In this document: one piece after another, positions 7,460 to 16,175 of the stretch
How the letters are laid out: the number at the start of each line of letters is the position of its first letter
How positions within the stretch are numbered: position 1 is the stretch's first letter
NCBI GenBank assembly: GCA_900547655.1
Contig: URHQ01000020.1
Coordinates: 1-27,535, forward strand
Length of the DNA stretch: 27,535 nucleotides
Origin: an uncultured Collinsella sp.
GTDB lineage: Bacteria > Actinomycetota > Coriobacteriia > Coriobacteriales > Coriobacteriaceae
Direction of reading: 5' to 3'
The notes under the pieces: model-generated
Databases searched by the model: none
Seen by the model: only the letters and a program-made list of their open reading frames with translations
What the model was told of the DNA's origin: nothing
Translations under genes and position numbers: made by a program

Positions 7460-8347
7460 CTACCAGCTCAGCAGCTCGTAACCATCCTCGGTCACCACGA
7501 GCTGTACCTCGCACTGGGCCGAATCGCTGCCGTCCTTGGTGCGCACACACCAACCGTCACCCTTGCTAATCTTGATGTCGGGCGCTCCGGCATTGACCAT
7601 GGGCTCGATGGTAAAGACCATGCCCGGGGCCATGATGGTGTCCACATCGGGTGCCTCGGTGGTAAAGCCCACAAACGGGTCCTCGTGGAACTCCTTGCCA
7701 ATGCCGTGTCCGCCGTACTCGCGCACCACGCTAAAGCCGGCGTCCTCGACGGTCTTTTGCACGGCTTCGGCCATAACGGACAGCGGTAGCCATGGCTTGA
7801 CGGCCGCCAGACCCGCCTCCACGCTGGCGCGGGTGGCGTCGACCAGGCGTTGGCGCTCGGCAGAGACCTCGCCGATGCAGAACATGCGGCTCGAGTCGCT
7901 AAAGTAGCCGTCCAAGATCGTGGAGCAATCCACGTTGATGATGTCGCCTTCGTGCAGCACGTCCGTATCGCAGGGGATACCGTGACAGACCACGTCGTTG
8001 ATTGAGGTGCACACGCTCTTGGGATAGCCCTCGTAGTTGAGATCGGCCGGCGTGCCACCGTGCTCGACGGTGTAGTCGTAGATCATCTGGTCGATCTGGT
8101 TGGTGGTCATGCCCGCGGCGATGTGCTCGCCTACGTAGTCAAGCACGCCCACGTTGATGGCGGCAGAGCGCTTGATGCCCTCGATGTCGGCGGGCGTCTT
8201 GTAGAGCGTGCGGGGCAGAACCTCCCAGCCCTCTTCCCACAAGCGCTCGAGGCGCTCATCAAAGGCGCTATGGCATTTCTTGTATTTCTTGCCGCTGCCG
8301 CACCAGCAAGCGTCGTTGCGGCCAGGAACGGGTCCTTTGTCATACAT
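7460..8347 (-). CDS. map: type I methionyl aminopeptidase with N-terminal SEC-C zinc motif
   Basis: Removes the initiator methionine from nascent proteins in the cytosol. The 295 residues start at 8347 with AAGGAAG seven bases upstream. Residues 8-26 carry a SEC-C-type zinc motif (Cys14, Cys16, Cys25, His26), which in related proteins helps ribosome or SecA association. The pita-bread catalytic domain has all five metal ligands, Asp140, Asp151, His214 (GGHGIGKEFHEDP), Glu248 (IEPM) and Glu280 (QCEVQ), plus His122. The extended N-terminus is a recognised MetAP subtype. It is transcribed alone, with a good -10 box upstream and a strong terminator downstream. Confidence 0.95.
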   Translation of the reverse strand: MYDKGPVPGRNDACWCGSGKKYKKCHSAFDERLERLWEEGWEVLPRTLYKTPADIEGIKRSAAINVGVLDYVGEHIAAGMTTNQIDQMIYDYTVEHGGTPADLNYEGYPKSVCTSINDVVCHGIPCDTDVLHEGDIINVDCSTILDGYFSDSSRMFCIGEVSAERQRLVDATRASVEAGLAAVKPWLPLSVMAEAVQKTVEDAGFSVVREYGGHGIGKEFHEDPFVGFTTEAPDVDTIMAPGMVFTIEPMVNAGAPDIKISKGDGWCVRTKDGSDSAQCEVQLVVTEDGYELLSW

Positions 8348-8372
8348 GGCTAACTTCCTTTCATCCGCAGCT

Positions 8373-8400
8373 AGTATAGCCCACCCACGCGTCCATATAA
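8373..8400 (-). promoter_or_regulatory. probable promoter of map
   Basis: On the minus strand a good -10 hexamer TATACT (complement of 8373-8378) lies 25 bases upstream of the ATG. A weak -35 TTATAT ends 16 bases further upstream and overlaps the edge of the 71-bp element, so the repeat may supply part of the promoter. Confidence 0.4.
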
Positions 8401-8468
8401 GTTGCGGTGATATAGTTCCGATTTAAGCGGTTTAACAGCATAAACAGGAACTATATCACCGCAACTGA
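8398..8468. repeat. 71-bp hairpin element, copy 3
   Basis: Arms 8398-8419 and 8447-8468 pair over 20 bases without mismatch, both in the GATAT/ATATC variant. The loop is again 27 bases with unrelated sequence. It lies between the map promoter and the end of the radical SAM gene. Confidence 0.75.
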
Positions 8469-8507
8469 TGGAGCAGGAGGGCGGACACTGGCTGCTGCGC
8501 GGTTTTG

Positions 8508-9284
8508 CTAGTAGCTCACCTGGCAGGGGATGCCGAGGGCGCGCACGCGTGCAGCGATCGTGTCGAGCACCTCGGGTGCTGCCTTGGCAAGGCCGGCGAC
8601 CGGTGTCTCGCGCGCTACCGTGTAGATGGTCGCTTCTTGTGGGCGAATGCGCTCAAGCGCCGCGAGCCAGGGGGCAACGTACTCCTCGCCGGTGTTGTCA
8701 ATGGGCTTGCCTTGATACTCGCCGGTCAAAAAGATCGTCTGGATAATAACGTGACCGTCAAAGCTTGCGAACGTCTCAATCTGGTGCTCGACGTCGTAGG
8801 GGCCAACAGGCTGGTCGAGCAGCTGGATAAATGCCGGGTCGACGGTATCGAGCTTAAGAATGTTGTCGTCGACCATCATGAGCGCATTGTGTACCTCGGG
8901 GCGGTCGGCGCGCGTGCCGTTGGAGAGCACGGCAATCTTGGAGTTTGGGGCCAGCTGGTCGCGAAGCGCGACGGCACCGGCGATGGCCTGCGGAAACTCC
9001 GGTGCGGCGGTGGGCTCGCCGTTGCCTGCGAAGGTGATCACATCGGGGAGCTCGCCCTCGGCTGCCATATCGCGCAGCTTTGCCTCGAGCGCGTCGAGTA
9101 CCATGGCAGCTGTGTTGTACCGCTCATGGCAGGGACGCTTGGCGTTGAGGCCGTTTTCGCAGTAAATGCAGTCGAACGTGCAGATTTTGCCGCTGGCCGG
9201 CATCATGTTGACGCCGAGCGAGAGACCAAGACGACGGCTGCGAACGGGCCCAAAGATGGGGCTGGCATTCAAAAACGTAGACAT
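8508..9284 (-). CDS. radical SAM protein (COG0731-like)
   Basis: A 258-residue cytosolic enzyme. The cluster motif CTFDCIYC (Cys35, Cys39, Cys42) binds a 4Fe-4S cluster that cleaves S-adenosylmethionine. FAGNGEPT near 90 and the later LSNGT are typical of the core barrel. The start at 9284 (MSTFLN) has GAGGAG nine bases upstream; an ATG at 9290 is possible but would leave only three bases. The open frame continues to 9878 without support. The fold resembles the COG0731 group, which includes relatives of the wyosine-base enzyme TYW1; the true substrate is unknown, and no additional cluster motif is visible at the C-terminus. Confidence 0.85.
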   Translation of the reverse strand: MSTFLNASPIFGPVRSRRLGLSLGVNMMPASGKICTFDCIYCENGLNAKRPCHERYNTAAMVLDALEAKLRDMAAEGELPDVITFAGNGEPTAAPEFPQAIAGAVALRDQLAPNSKIAVLSNGTRADRPEVHNALMMVDDNILKLDTVDPAFIQLLDQPVGPYDVEHQIETFASFDGHVIIQTIFLTGEYQGKPIDNTGEEYVAPWLAALERIRPQEATIYTVARETPVAGLAKAAPEVLDTIAARVRALGIPCQVSY

Positions 9285-9509
9285 AGGCATATGCTCCTCA
9301 AGACAATTGTGCCTAAGCATAGCATCGGCTCCAAAGCAAGGTGCGGGCCCTTGCTTTACAAGTTTCGTTTTTTCACGTCGCTCATTATGCGGTGCCATGA
9401 AAAGCCTCGGGTCGGGTACAGTTAATCTGTTAACAAGGCGCAAGGCAATGCGGGCCCATCCAACCGTACTGACGTGCAACTGGATGGGCGTTGATGATGG
9501 GGGCACAAC

Positions 9510-10307
9510 ATGGATTTTACGGTCGAGAATGCGGGCACCACGATTGCCTGTCGCGAATATGCCGGCCCGGATGTGTCGCCTGATGCTCCTGCCTTGGTGT
9601 GCGTGCACGGCGCTTGTGTCGACGGCACATTTTTCGACGGTATCGCTTGTGAGCTCAGCCGCAACTACCGCGTAATTGCCTACGACCGCCGCGGCTGCGG
9701 TGGCAGCAGCGATGCGGCAGACGGCAGCTATGATCTTGCCGCTCAGGCCGCCGACCTGCAAGCCGTGATCGAACACGTCGGCGCTCCGGCAAATGTGCTT
9801 GCGCATAGCGCCGGTACGTTGGTGGCGCTGGAGCTTCTTCGCACCGAACCCCATCTCGTCGCCCGTGCGATTCTGCATGAGCCGGCTGTGTCGGCCGAAG
9901 GCGTCGGTATGGGCGCAGCTCCGGTTTTGCTCGATATGATTGCGGCTGGAAAGGTTTCAAGGGCGCTCCGGCTTTTCTTGGGAGCCCTCGGCGACTTGGA
10001 CCCCGAGGCTCCTGGGACGACCGAAGCGGAAGCCAAACATGCCCTGCGCAATGGTCGTTGCTTTATGGCCAATGAATACGGAACAAATATGACATATGCT
10101 CCCGACTGGGAGCGCGCCCGCGCGTCAAAGGCGGTGTCGGCTGTGCTTCTCGGCGAGCTTTCGGTCGATACGCCCCGCGAGGCTGGCACGCGAGCGGCTG
10201 CCGAATATCTCGATTGCCCCCTCGTGACGATCCCGGGCGCGCATAACGGTCTGCGCGATCGCCCCGTTACGGCGGCAAATGCCGTTCGCGATGTCTTGGA
10301 GCGTTAG
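9510..10307 (+). CDS. alpha/beta hydrolase
   Basis: A 265-residue cytosolic alpha/beta-fold hydrolase. The oxyanion-hole HG lies at 33-34 (VCVHGACVDG), the DRRGCGGS motif at 59-66, the nucleophile elbow LAHSAG places Ser100, and His245 in PGAHNG is the likely catalytic His. The elbow has Ala instead of the usual first Gly (AHSAG rather than GHSxG). Substrate cannot be inferred; esterase, lactonase or C-C hydrolase are possible. A GGGGG stretch ten bases before the ATG is the only ribosome-binding candidate. It is divergent from the radical SAM gene; the 225-bp gap holds an AAAGCAAGG/CCTTGCTTT inverted repeat (9333-9357). Confidence 0.85.
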   Translation: MDFTVENAGTTIACREYAGPDVSPDAPALVCVHGACVDGTFFDGIACELSRNYRVIAYDRRGCGGSSDAADGSYDLAAQAADLQAVIEHVGAPANVLAHSAGTLVALELLRTEPHLVARAILHEPAVSAEGVGMGAAPVLLDMIAAGKVSRALRLFLGALGDLDPEAPGTTEAEAKHALRNGRCFMANEYGTNMTYAPDWERARASKAVSAVLLGELSVDTPREAGTRAAAEYLDCPLVTIPGAHNGLRDRPVTAANAVRDVLER

Positions 10308-10518
10308 CACGCTCGATGACCTGCGGGGAGAGGGGTTGTTAGCGTTTCGTCATTGTTAACGAATGCGTCCATAACCGCGCGCCCGCGGCTCCATTACCGC
10401 CGCTTGCCAGGTCATAAAAATGTAACGATAATCGCGCGTTTGCCTTCAGCTGTTAGATGTTACCCTTGTACCAATTGATATGCACCGTTGCCGTGCATAA
10501 CGATAGAAAGGGCCCCAT

Positions 10519-12399
10519 ATGCTCAATAATCACGAGGTCAATCTAACCGACGAGGAGGCTGCCGCTGAGGTCGCCCGCGTCGCGAAGACCTACCCCGTGG
10601 TACGTTTGCTGTCGGCCGATCAGATTAAGAGCGAGCCTAACTGCCTGCTCGCCGGCGATCGCTGCCCTTGTCTGCGTCAGTCGAGTCTTGAGGCTTTGGC
10701 AGACTCCGATGAGGTGTCGGAGCAACTGCTCAACGATGGTGTTGAGTACCGCGCTCGCCTACGCCCTCTAAAGGTCGAGGGCGAGCCTCACGTCCTGCTG
10801 ATGGTGCGTCCGATTGATGAGCGGGAGGCTGCAGAAGAGGACCTTGTCTACACCGATGTGCTGACGAGCGTGCGCAATCGCCGATATTACGAAGAAAAGC
10901 TCCGTAGCGCTCGCATGAAGGCTGGCGTGGCGGTGATCGACCTTGATGATTTTAAGGTCTTCAACGATACGTGTGGCCGTCATGCCGGCGACCTTGCGCT
11001 CGGTGCTGTGGCGACAGCCATACGCAGCGGAATTCGTTCGACTGACGAGCTCGTACGCTATGGCTGCGACAAGTTTGTGGTCGTCATGCCCAATATTCCT
11101 TCCGATGATTTCACCCGTCGCCTGCATCAGGTGTCCGATGCCGTTCATGCCACGATTGTTCCGGGCCATGAGTACGTGAGCTTGACGGCATGTGTTGGTG
11201 GCGTTCGCATTCATGGCGAGACGGTCGATGAGGGCGTTGGCCGCGCTGTCCAGTTATTGAGCCGCGCTAAGGCAAAAGCCGGTACGGTCGTGACCGATGC
11301 CGATTCCATCGAAGCCTTCCAAAGCGAAAAGCCTTTGGTGCTTATTGTCGATGACTCCGAGATGAACCGAGCCATTCTCAACGAGATGCTCAAGGACGAG
11401 TATTGCATCCTCGAGGCCGACAACGGTCGTACGGCGCTCGACATGGTCGACCGCTATGGCGATGAGTTGTCGCTCGTGCTGCTGGATATTGTCATGCCGG
11501 GCATAAGCGGCTTTGAGGTGTTGGCCGATCTGTCTCGCCGATCGGGTATCGACAATCTGCCTTTCATCATGATTTCGAGCGAAGATTCCGATGATATGGT
11601 TCTGCGCGCGTACGAGCTGGGCGCCTCGGACTATATCAACCGTGCGTTTGACTCCCGTGTCGTGCGCCGCCGTGTAAGCAACACCATCCGCCTATACGCC
11701 AAACAGCGCCGCCTGACGAGCCTGCTGTCCCAGCAGTACAACGAGCGCGTCAAGAACAGTCGCATGCTCATTGACATCATGGCCGGCGTCATGGAGCTTC
11801 GCAACGGCGAGAGCGGCAGGCACGTTACGAATATCGAAAAGCTGACCGAGCTGCTGCTTGACTGTCTGGTCCAGCGTAGCGACACTATCTCCCTCGACAA
11901 CGAGGAGCGCTCCACGATTGCCCTGGCTTCGGCGCTGCACGATATTGGCAAGATGGCGATTGACGATGCGATCCTCAACAAACCCGGGCGCCTTACGCCC
12001 GAGGAGTTCGAGATTATGAAGACGCATACCACGATCGGCGCCGACATGTTGCTTGAGCTGGGTCGCCATCACGTTGGCAATGCGCTTATGGAATATGCGT
12101 ACCAGATTGCGCGTTGGCACCACGAGCGCTGGGACGGCAAGGGTTATCCCGATGGCCTTAAGGGCAACCAGATTCCCATCGCCGCACAGGTGGTTTCGGT
12201 GGCTGACGTGTACGATGCGCTGACGAGCGTGCGTGTGTACAAGGATGCTATCCCGCACAAGGAGGCTATCCAGATGATTCTGGACGGTAAGTGCGGCACC
12301 TTTAACCCGCTGTTGCTCGACTGCCTGCTCGAGGTACAAGACCGTATCGCCGAGACGTTGGCGCGCCCCGCCGACGTTGTCGCGTTTCCCACGATTTAG
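10519..12399 (+). CDS. GGDEF (degenerate) - receiver - HD-GYP cyclic-di-GMP regulator
   Basis: A 626-residue cytosolic signalling protein. The N-terminal ~105 residues are a small sensor-like region with Cys42, Cys49 and Cys51 (CLLAGDRCPC). A GGDEF-type domain follows (about 108-265): DLDDFKVFND is intact but the active-site motif is GCDKF at 182-186, so cyclase activity is doubtful. The receiver domain (about 272-395) has acidic residues Asp278/279 and phospho-acceptor Asp323, but the conserved Lys-Pro is Arg375-Ala (INRAFD). The HD-GYP domain (about 410-610) has His474-Asp475 and HHERWDGKGYP (GYP 542-544), so it probably hydrolyses c-di-GMP. An Hpt gene follows 23 bases later, suggesting phosphorelay control. 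Confidence 0.92.
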   Translation: MLNNHEVNLTDEEAAAEVARVAKTYPVVRLLSADQIKSEPNCLLAGDRCPCLRQSSLEALADSDEVSEQLLNDGVEYRARLRPLKVEGEPHVLLMVRPIDEREAAEEDLVYTDVLTSVRNRRYYEEKLRSARMKAGVAVIDLDDFKVFNDTCGRHAGDLALGAVATAIRSGIRSTDELVRYGCDKFVVVMPNIPSDDFTRRLHQVSDAVHATIVPGHEYVSLTACVGGVRIHGETVDEGVGRAVQLLSRAKAKAGTVVTDADSIEAFQSEKPLVLIVDDSEMNRAILNEMLKDEYCILEADNGRTALDMVDRYGDELSLVLLDIVMPGISGFEVLADLSRRSGIDNLPFIMISSEDSDDMVLRAYELGASDYINRAFDSRVVRRRVSNTIRLYAKQRRLTSLLSQQYNERVKNSRMLIDIMAGVMELRNGESGRHVTNIEKLTELLLDCLVQRSDTISLDNEERSTIALASALHDIGKMAIDDAILNKPGRLTPEEFEIMKTHTTIGADMLLELGRHHVGNALMEYAYQIARWHHERWDGKGYPDGLKGNQIPIAAQVVSVADVYDALTSVRVYKDAIPHKEAIQMILDGKCGTFNPLLLDCLLEVQDRIAETLARPADVVAFPTI

Positions 12400-12422
12400 T
12401 TTGACCAAAGGAGTTTTAATCC

Positions 12423-12779
12423 ATGATTTCCATGCGTGAGGCGTATGAGAAGATCGGCGCTAATTATGATGACGCGTGCGCTCGGCTGATGGGCGAGGAA
12501 ATGCTTGCCCGCTTTGCTCTCAAGTTTTTGGATGACGAGAGCATGAACAAGCTGGAGGCCGCCATGGCGGCGGGAGACGCCGAAGGTGCGTTTATGGCAG
12601 CGCACACGCTCAAGGGCGTGAGCCAGAACCTGGGATTCGATAATCTGTACGAGCCGGCGGTCGTGGTGACCGAGGCGCTGCGCGGCGCCGATGCCGTTGA
12701 CGGCGCTCGCGAGGGAATGCATGCGTTGCAGCAGCAATATGCGGCCACGTTGTCGGCCCTGCGCGAGGCGGCCGAATAA
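12423..12779 (+). CDS. Hpt domain histidine phosphotransfer protein
   Basis: A 118-residue helical protein consisting of a single Hpt domain. The motif AHTLKGVSQNLG places the phosphorylatable His at residue 61. AAAGGAG precedes the ATG, and the gene lies 23 bases after the receiver/HD-GYP gene, so the two are probably co-transcribed and partners: Hpt would pass phosphate to or from Asp323 of that receiver. No histidine kinase is encoded in the window, so the phosphate source lies elsewhere. A strong terminator closes the pair. Confidence 0.9.
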   Translation: MISMREAYEKIGANYDDACARLMGEEMLARFALKFLDDESMNKLEAAMAAGDAEGAFMAAHTLKGVSQNLGFDNLYEPAVVVTEALRGADAVDGAREGMHALQQQYAATLSALREAAE

Positions 12780-12822
12780 GAGCTTGCGGGCCTTGGGCTG
12801 CTTGCCGGCCACATATAGGTAA

Positions 12823-12863
12823 AAGGGCGCCCCGCCGGACCATGTGGCCGGCGGGGCGCCCTT
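12823..12863. terminator. bidirectional intrinsic terminator
   Basis: A perfect 16-bp GC-rich stem (12823-12838 with 12848-12863) with a 9-base loop lies between convergent genes. A-rich sequence on the left gives TTTT on the minus strand, and ATCTGTTTTG follows on the plus strand, so it can serve both the Hpt unit and the ABC transporter operon. Confidence 0.88.
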
Positions 12864-12884
12864 ATCTGTTTTGTGGTTCGCGTG

Positions 12885-13694
12885 CTAGCGGGCCTGCTTG
12901 ACCTTGGCTGCTGCCTCGACAAACGACTTCCACAGGTTAAAGTCGGTCTCGAGCGTCTTCCACGTGTACTCAGGGTGCCATTGCACGCCTAGACAGAATG
13001 GCTGGCCTTCGACCTCGATGCACTCAGGAACGCCGTCGGTTGCCTTGGCGACTAAGCGCGTACTTTTACCCAGACGATCGACGCAGCAGTGGTGTGCGGA
13101 GTTGGTCTGGATAAGCTTGGCGCCGCCAACCGCGCGGTCGAGCAACGAGCCCGGCACGACCTCGACGGGATGCACGGGGTCGTTGAGCACGTGGGTGTGG
13201 CGCCACTGCGTGCGGCCCTCGCGAGCGCCCAGGCTCGGCACGTCCATGCACAGGGTGCCGCCAGTGGCGACATTGAGCAGCTGCGTGCCGCGGCAGGTGG
13301 TAAAGAGCGGCTTCTTGGCGCGAAGCACCTCGCCGACCAGCTTAAACTCAAAGCTATCGCGGATCTCGCAGCAGAGGGTGGGGTCGTAGGGTCGATCATC
13401 GCCCCAGCGTTTGGGATTAACATCGGGACCGCCGGGAATGGCGATGCCGTCGGCGATATCGACGTAATGACGGATGACCTCAATGTCCTCGGTGATGGAC
13501 ATCTGCAGCGGCAGGCCGCCAGCGGCAAGGATAGCATCGACAAAGACACTTGCGATTTCCTCGTTGGGGGAGAGCATCTCGGTTAAAAACGGCTCTGCCT
13601 CTTCCCAGCGCGGTGCGACGAGGATGAGTGGGCGGTCGGCGGGGGCGACGTCGACGTGCGGGGTGTAGGACGATGAAGTACGGGTTCCGATCAT
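12885..13694 (-). CDS. gamma-glutamyl-gamma-aminobutyrate hydrolase family protein (peptidase C26)
   Basis: A 269-residue cytosolic class I glutamine-amidotransferase-like hydrolase. The nucleophile is Cys134 in TTCRGTQLLNV and the triad is completed by His240 and Glu242 in GVQWHPE. IPGGPDVNP near 86-94 is typical of the PuuD group, which cleaves gamma-glutamyl bonds such as gamma-Glu-GABA. It is the last gene of the ABC transporter operon, 52 bases after the ATPase, so its substrate may be what the transporter imports. The ribosome-binding site is weak (GAAAG). Length matches the family. Confidence 0.88.
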   Translation of the reverse strand: MIGTRTSSSYTPHVDVAPADRPLILVAPRWEEAEPFLTEMLSPNEEIASVFVDAILAAGGLPLQMSITEDIEVIRHYVDIADGIAIPGGPDVNPKRWGDDRPYDPTLCCEIRDSFEFKLVGEVLRAKKPLFTTCRGTQLLNVATGGTLCMDVPSLGAREGRTQWRHTHVLNDPVHPVEVVPGSLLDRAVGGAKLIQTNSAHHCCVDRLGKSTRLVAKATDGVPECIEVEGQPFCLGVQWHPEYTWKTLETDFNLWKSFVEAAAKVKQAR

Positions 13695-13746
13695 AGGTAT
13701 AACTTTCGAATTCAGATGAACATGACGAGCGGGCGCGGTAATTGGG

Positions 13747-14511
<765 letters not shown>

Positions 14512-14547
14512 GGTGCTCGGCTCCTTATGACTCGAAATGGTAAAGCG

Positions 14548-15381
14548 TTAGCGGATGATGGTCGCGCCGGTCTTGTGCGAAACATAGACAGCGGCCTTGT
14601 TGATCGCGACGTTGATGAGGATGTAGATGACTGCGATCACCAGGTAGACCGACACGAGGGCGTCGTAGTTGGTAATGAGCACGCGGGCGTTTTGCATGAG
14701 GTCGGGATAGCTCACTACATAGGCGACGGTGGTGTCTTTGACTACGACCACGAGCTGCGAAATCAACGACGGAATGATAAACCGAATAGCCTGCGGCAAC
14801 ACGATTTTAAAGGTGATTTTGGCCTTGGAGAGACCGAGCGCCTGGGCTGCCTCGACCTGACCGCGCGGCACGGCGTTGACGCCGGCTCGGAAAATCTCGG
14901 CCAACACACCGGCTGCAGCGAGCGCGACAGGCAACGTGAGCATCCAAAACGACGGCAGCGAGATCTTGTACTGGGGCAGCACCAAAAAGAAGAAGTAGAT
15001 AAACAGCAGGCTCGGCACACCGCGGAAGAAGTCGGTAAGCACGCGGCAGACCAGCTGCAGCGGCTTAATGTCGCTGGTGCGGCCGAGCATAAGGGCTAAG
15101 CCCAGCACCAGCGCGATGGCGCCAGCGGTGAGTGCGACTTTAACGGTGCCCTCAAAGCCGGCAAGCAAGAACTTCCAGGTGGTGAGGTGCGTAAAGAAAT
15201 ACCAATAGTGGACCGAAAGCTGGCCGGTCACATAAAAGCGCTGCAGTGCCAGGGCGACGAGCGCGGCGACGGCGACGAGTGAGATGGCGGTGCCGATGCG
15301 AATCTTGGCGCGCATCTTGGGGCCGGGAGCCTCGTAGAGCGCATCGCGCATGGTAAGCGCAGGGGAGGAGTGCTTGCTCAT
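14548..15381 (-). CDS. amino acid ABC transporter permease (second subunit)
   Basis: A 277-residue inner-membrane permease of the HisM/GlnP type. A cytosolic N-terminus of about 28 residues leads to hydrophobic segments near 30-48, 75-97, 120-145 and 235-260. The ATPase-coupling EAA-like loop reads EAAQALGLSKAKITFKIVLP (about 177-196). The start codon overlaps the stop of the upstream permease by four bases (ATGA), indicating translational coupling and a heterodimeric channel. It is longer than its partner because of the N-terminal extension. Confidence 0.92.
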   Translation of the reverse strand: MSKHSSPALTMRDALYEAPGPKMRAKIRIGTAISLVAVAALVALALQRFYVTGQLSVHYWYFFTHLTTWKFLLAGFEGTVKVALTAGAIALVLGLALMLGRTSDIKPLQLVCRVLTDFFRGVPSLLFIYFFFLVLPQYKISLPSFWMLTLPVALAAAGVLAEIFRAGVNAVPRGQVEAAQALGLSKAKITFKIVLPQAIRFIIPSLISQLVVVVKDTTVAYVVSYPDLMQNARVLITNYDALVSVYLVIAVIYILINVAINKAAVYVSHKTGATIIR

Positions 15382-16037
15382 CGGAGGATCCTCACCTTCT
15401 TATCGATGTAGTTGCCAATGTGGCTCACCACAAAGGCCGTGCCCAGGTAGCCGAGCGCCGAGATAAAGAACGCGGCGACGCCGCCAAGTGAGCGCGTGTT
15501 GATGTAGCTCACCACGCCGGTGAGCTCCTGCGGTTTAAGCGGCACCTGGCTGCCGAGCGCAGTGGTGAGCATGACGGCGATAAAGAGGTTGGTCATGGGC
15601 AGCACGCTCGAGCGCAGCGCCTGCGGAATCACGATCTTGGCGAGGATACGGTTAAAGCTCATGCCGAGCGAGCGGGCGGCTTCCACCTGGCCGACGCCGA
15701 CGGTGTTGATGCCACTCATAAAGTTCTCGGAGCCAAAGGCCGAGCCCAAAAGGACCGTGGCGACGATAACGCAGGTGCGGTAGGGCAGGACGACCTTGAG
15801 CGGCGGCAGCGCATAGACGACGATGATGAGCAGCGCGATGCCGGGGATGTTACGGAAGACCTGGACATACAGGTCTCCAAAGACGCGCAGTGGCTTGAGC
15901 GGCGACACGCGCATCACGGTGACGGCGACGGCCAGTACCATGGCGATGGCAAACGACTCAAGCGTCATGCCCCAGGTTGCTAGCAGCGCGTCGATATAGT
16001 TCTGGCCATAGAGCGACCAGAGTTCGGAGAGACTCAT
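15378..16037 (-). CDS. amino acid ABC transporter permease (first subunit)
   Basis: A 219-residue inner-membrane permease. It has about five hydrophobic segments and the ATPase-contact loop EAARSLGMSFNRILAKIVIP (about 119-138) followed by PQALRSSVLPM. GGGAGG stands five bases before the ATG. It begins 138 bases downstream of the binding-protein gene, with a stem-loop between, and overlaps the second permease by four bases. Confidence 0.92.
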   Translation of the reverse strand: MSLSELWSLYGQNYIDALLATWGMTLESFAIAMVLAVAVTVMRVSPLKPLRVFGDLYVQVFRNIPGIALLIIVVYALPPLKVVLPYRTCVIVATVLLGSAFGSENFMSGINTVGVGQVEAARSLGMSFNRILAKIVIPQALRSSVLPMTNLFIAVMLTTALGSQVPLKPQELTGVVSYINTRSLGGVAAFFISALGYLGTAFVVSHIGNYIDKKVRILR

Positions 16038-16061
16038 GCGGACCTCCCGCCGATAAGGAAA

Positions 16062-16087
16062 GGGGCTCCCGTGTGTACGGAAGCCCC
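16062..16087 (-). terminator. intra-operon stem-loop between binding protein and permeases
   Basis: On the minus strand GGGGCT-t-CCGT, a four-base ACAC loop and ACGG-g-AGCCCC form a stem of about 10 bp followed by TTTCCTT. Such hairpins often give partial termination, so the binding protein is made in excess of the membrane parts. It ends about 25 bases before the permease start. Confidence 0.6.
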
Positions 16088-16175
16088 GACAACTCAGTGA
16101 GGAAACAGTTTACCGCAATAAAGCGCATCATGCGTTTCCGTATGGTTTCGTTGCGGCCGTTACCAGGCTCGCTGC

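Noticed and set aside
8508..9878. Extended radical SAM protein of 456 residues
   Set aside because: The added N-terminal part runs antisense through the alpha/beta hydrolase gene; a ribosome-binding site supports the start at 9284 or 9290.
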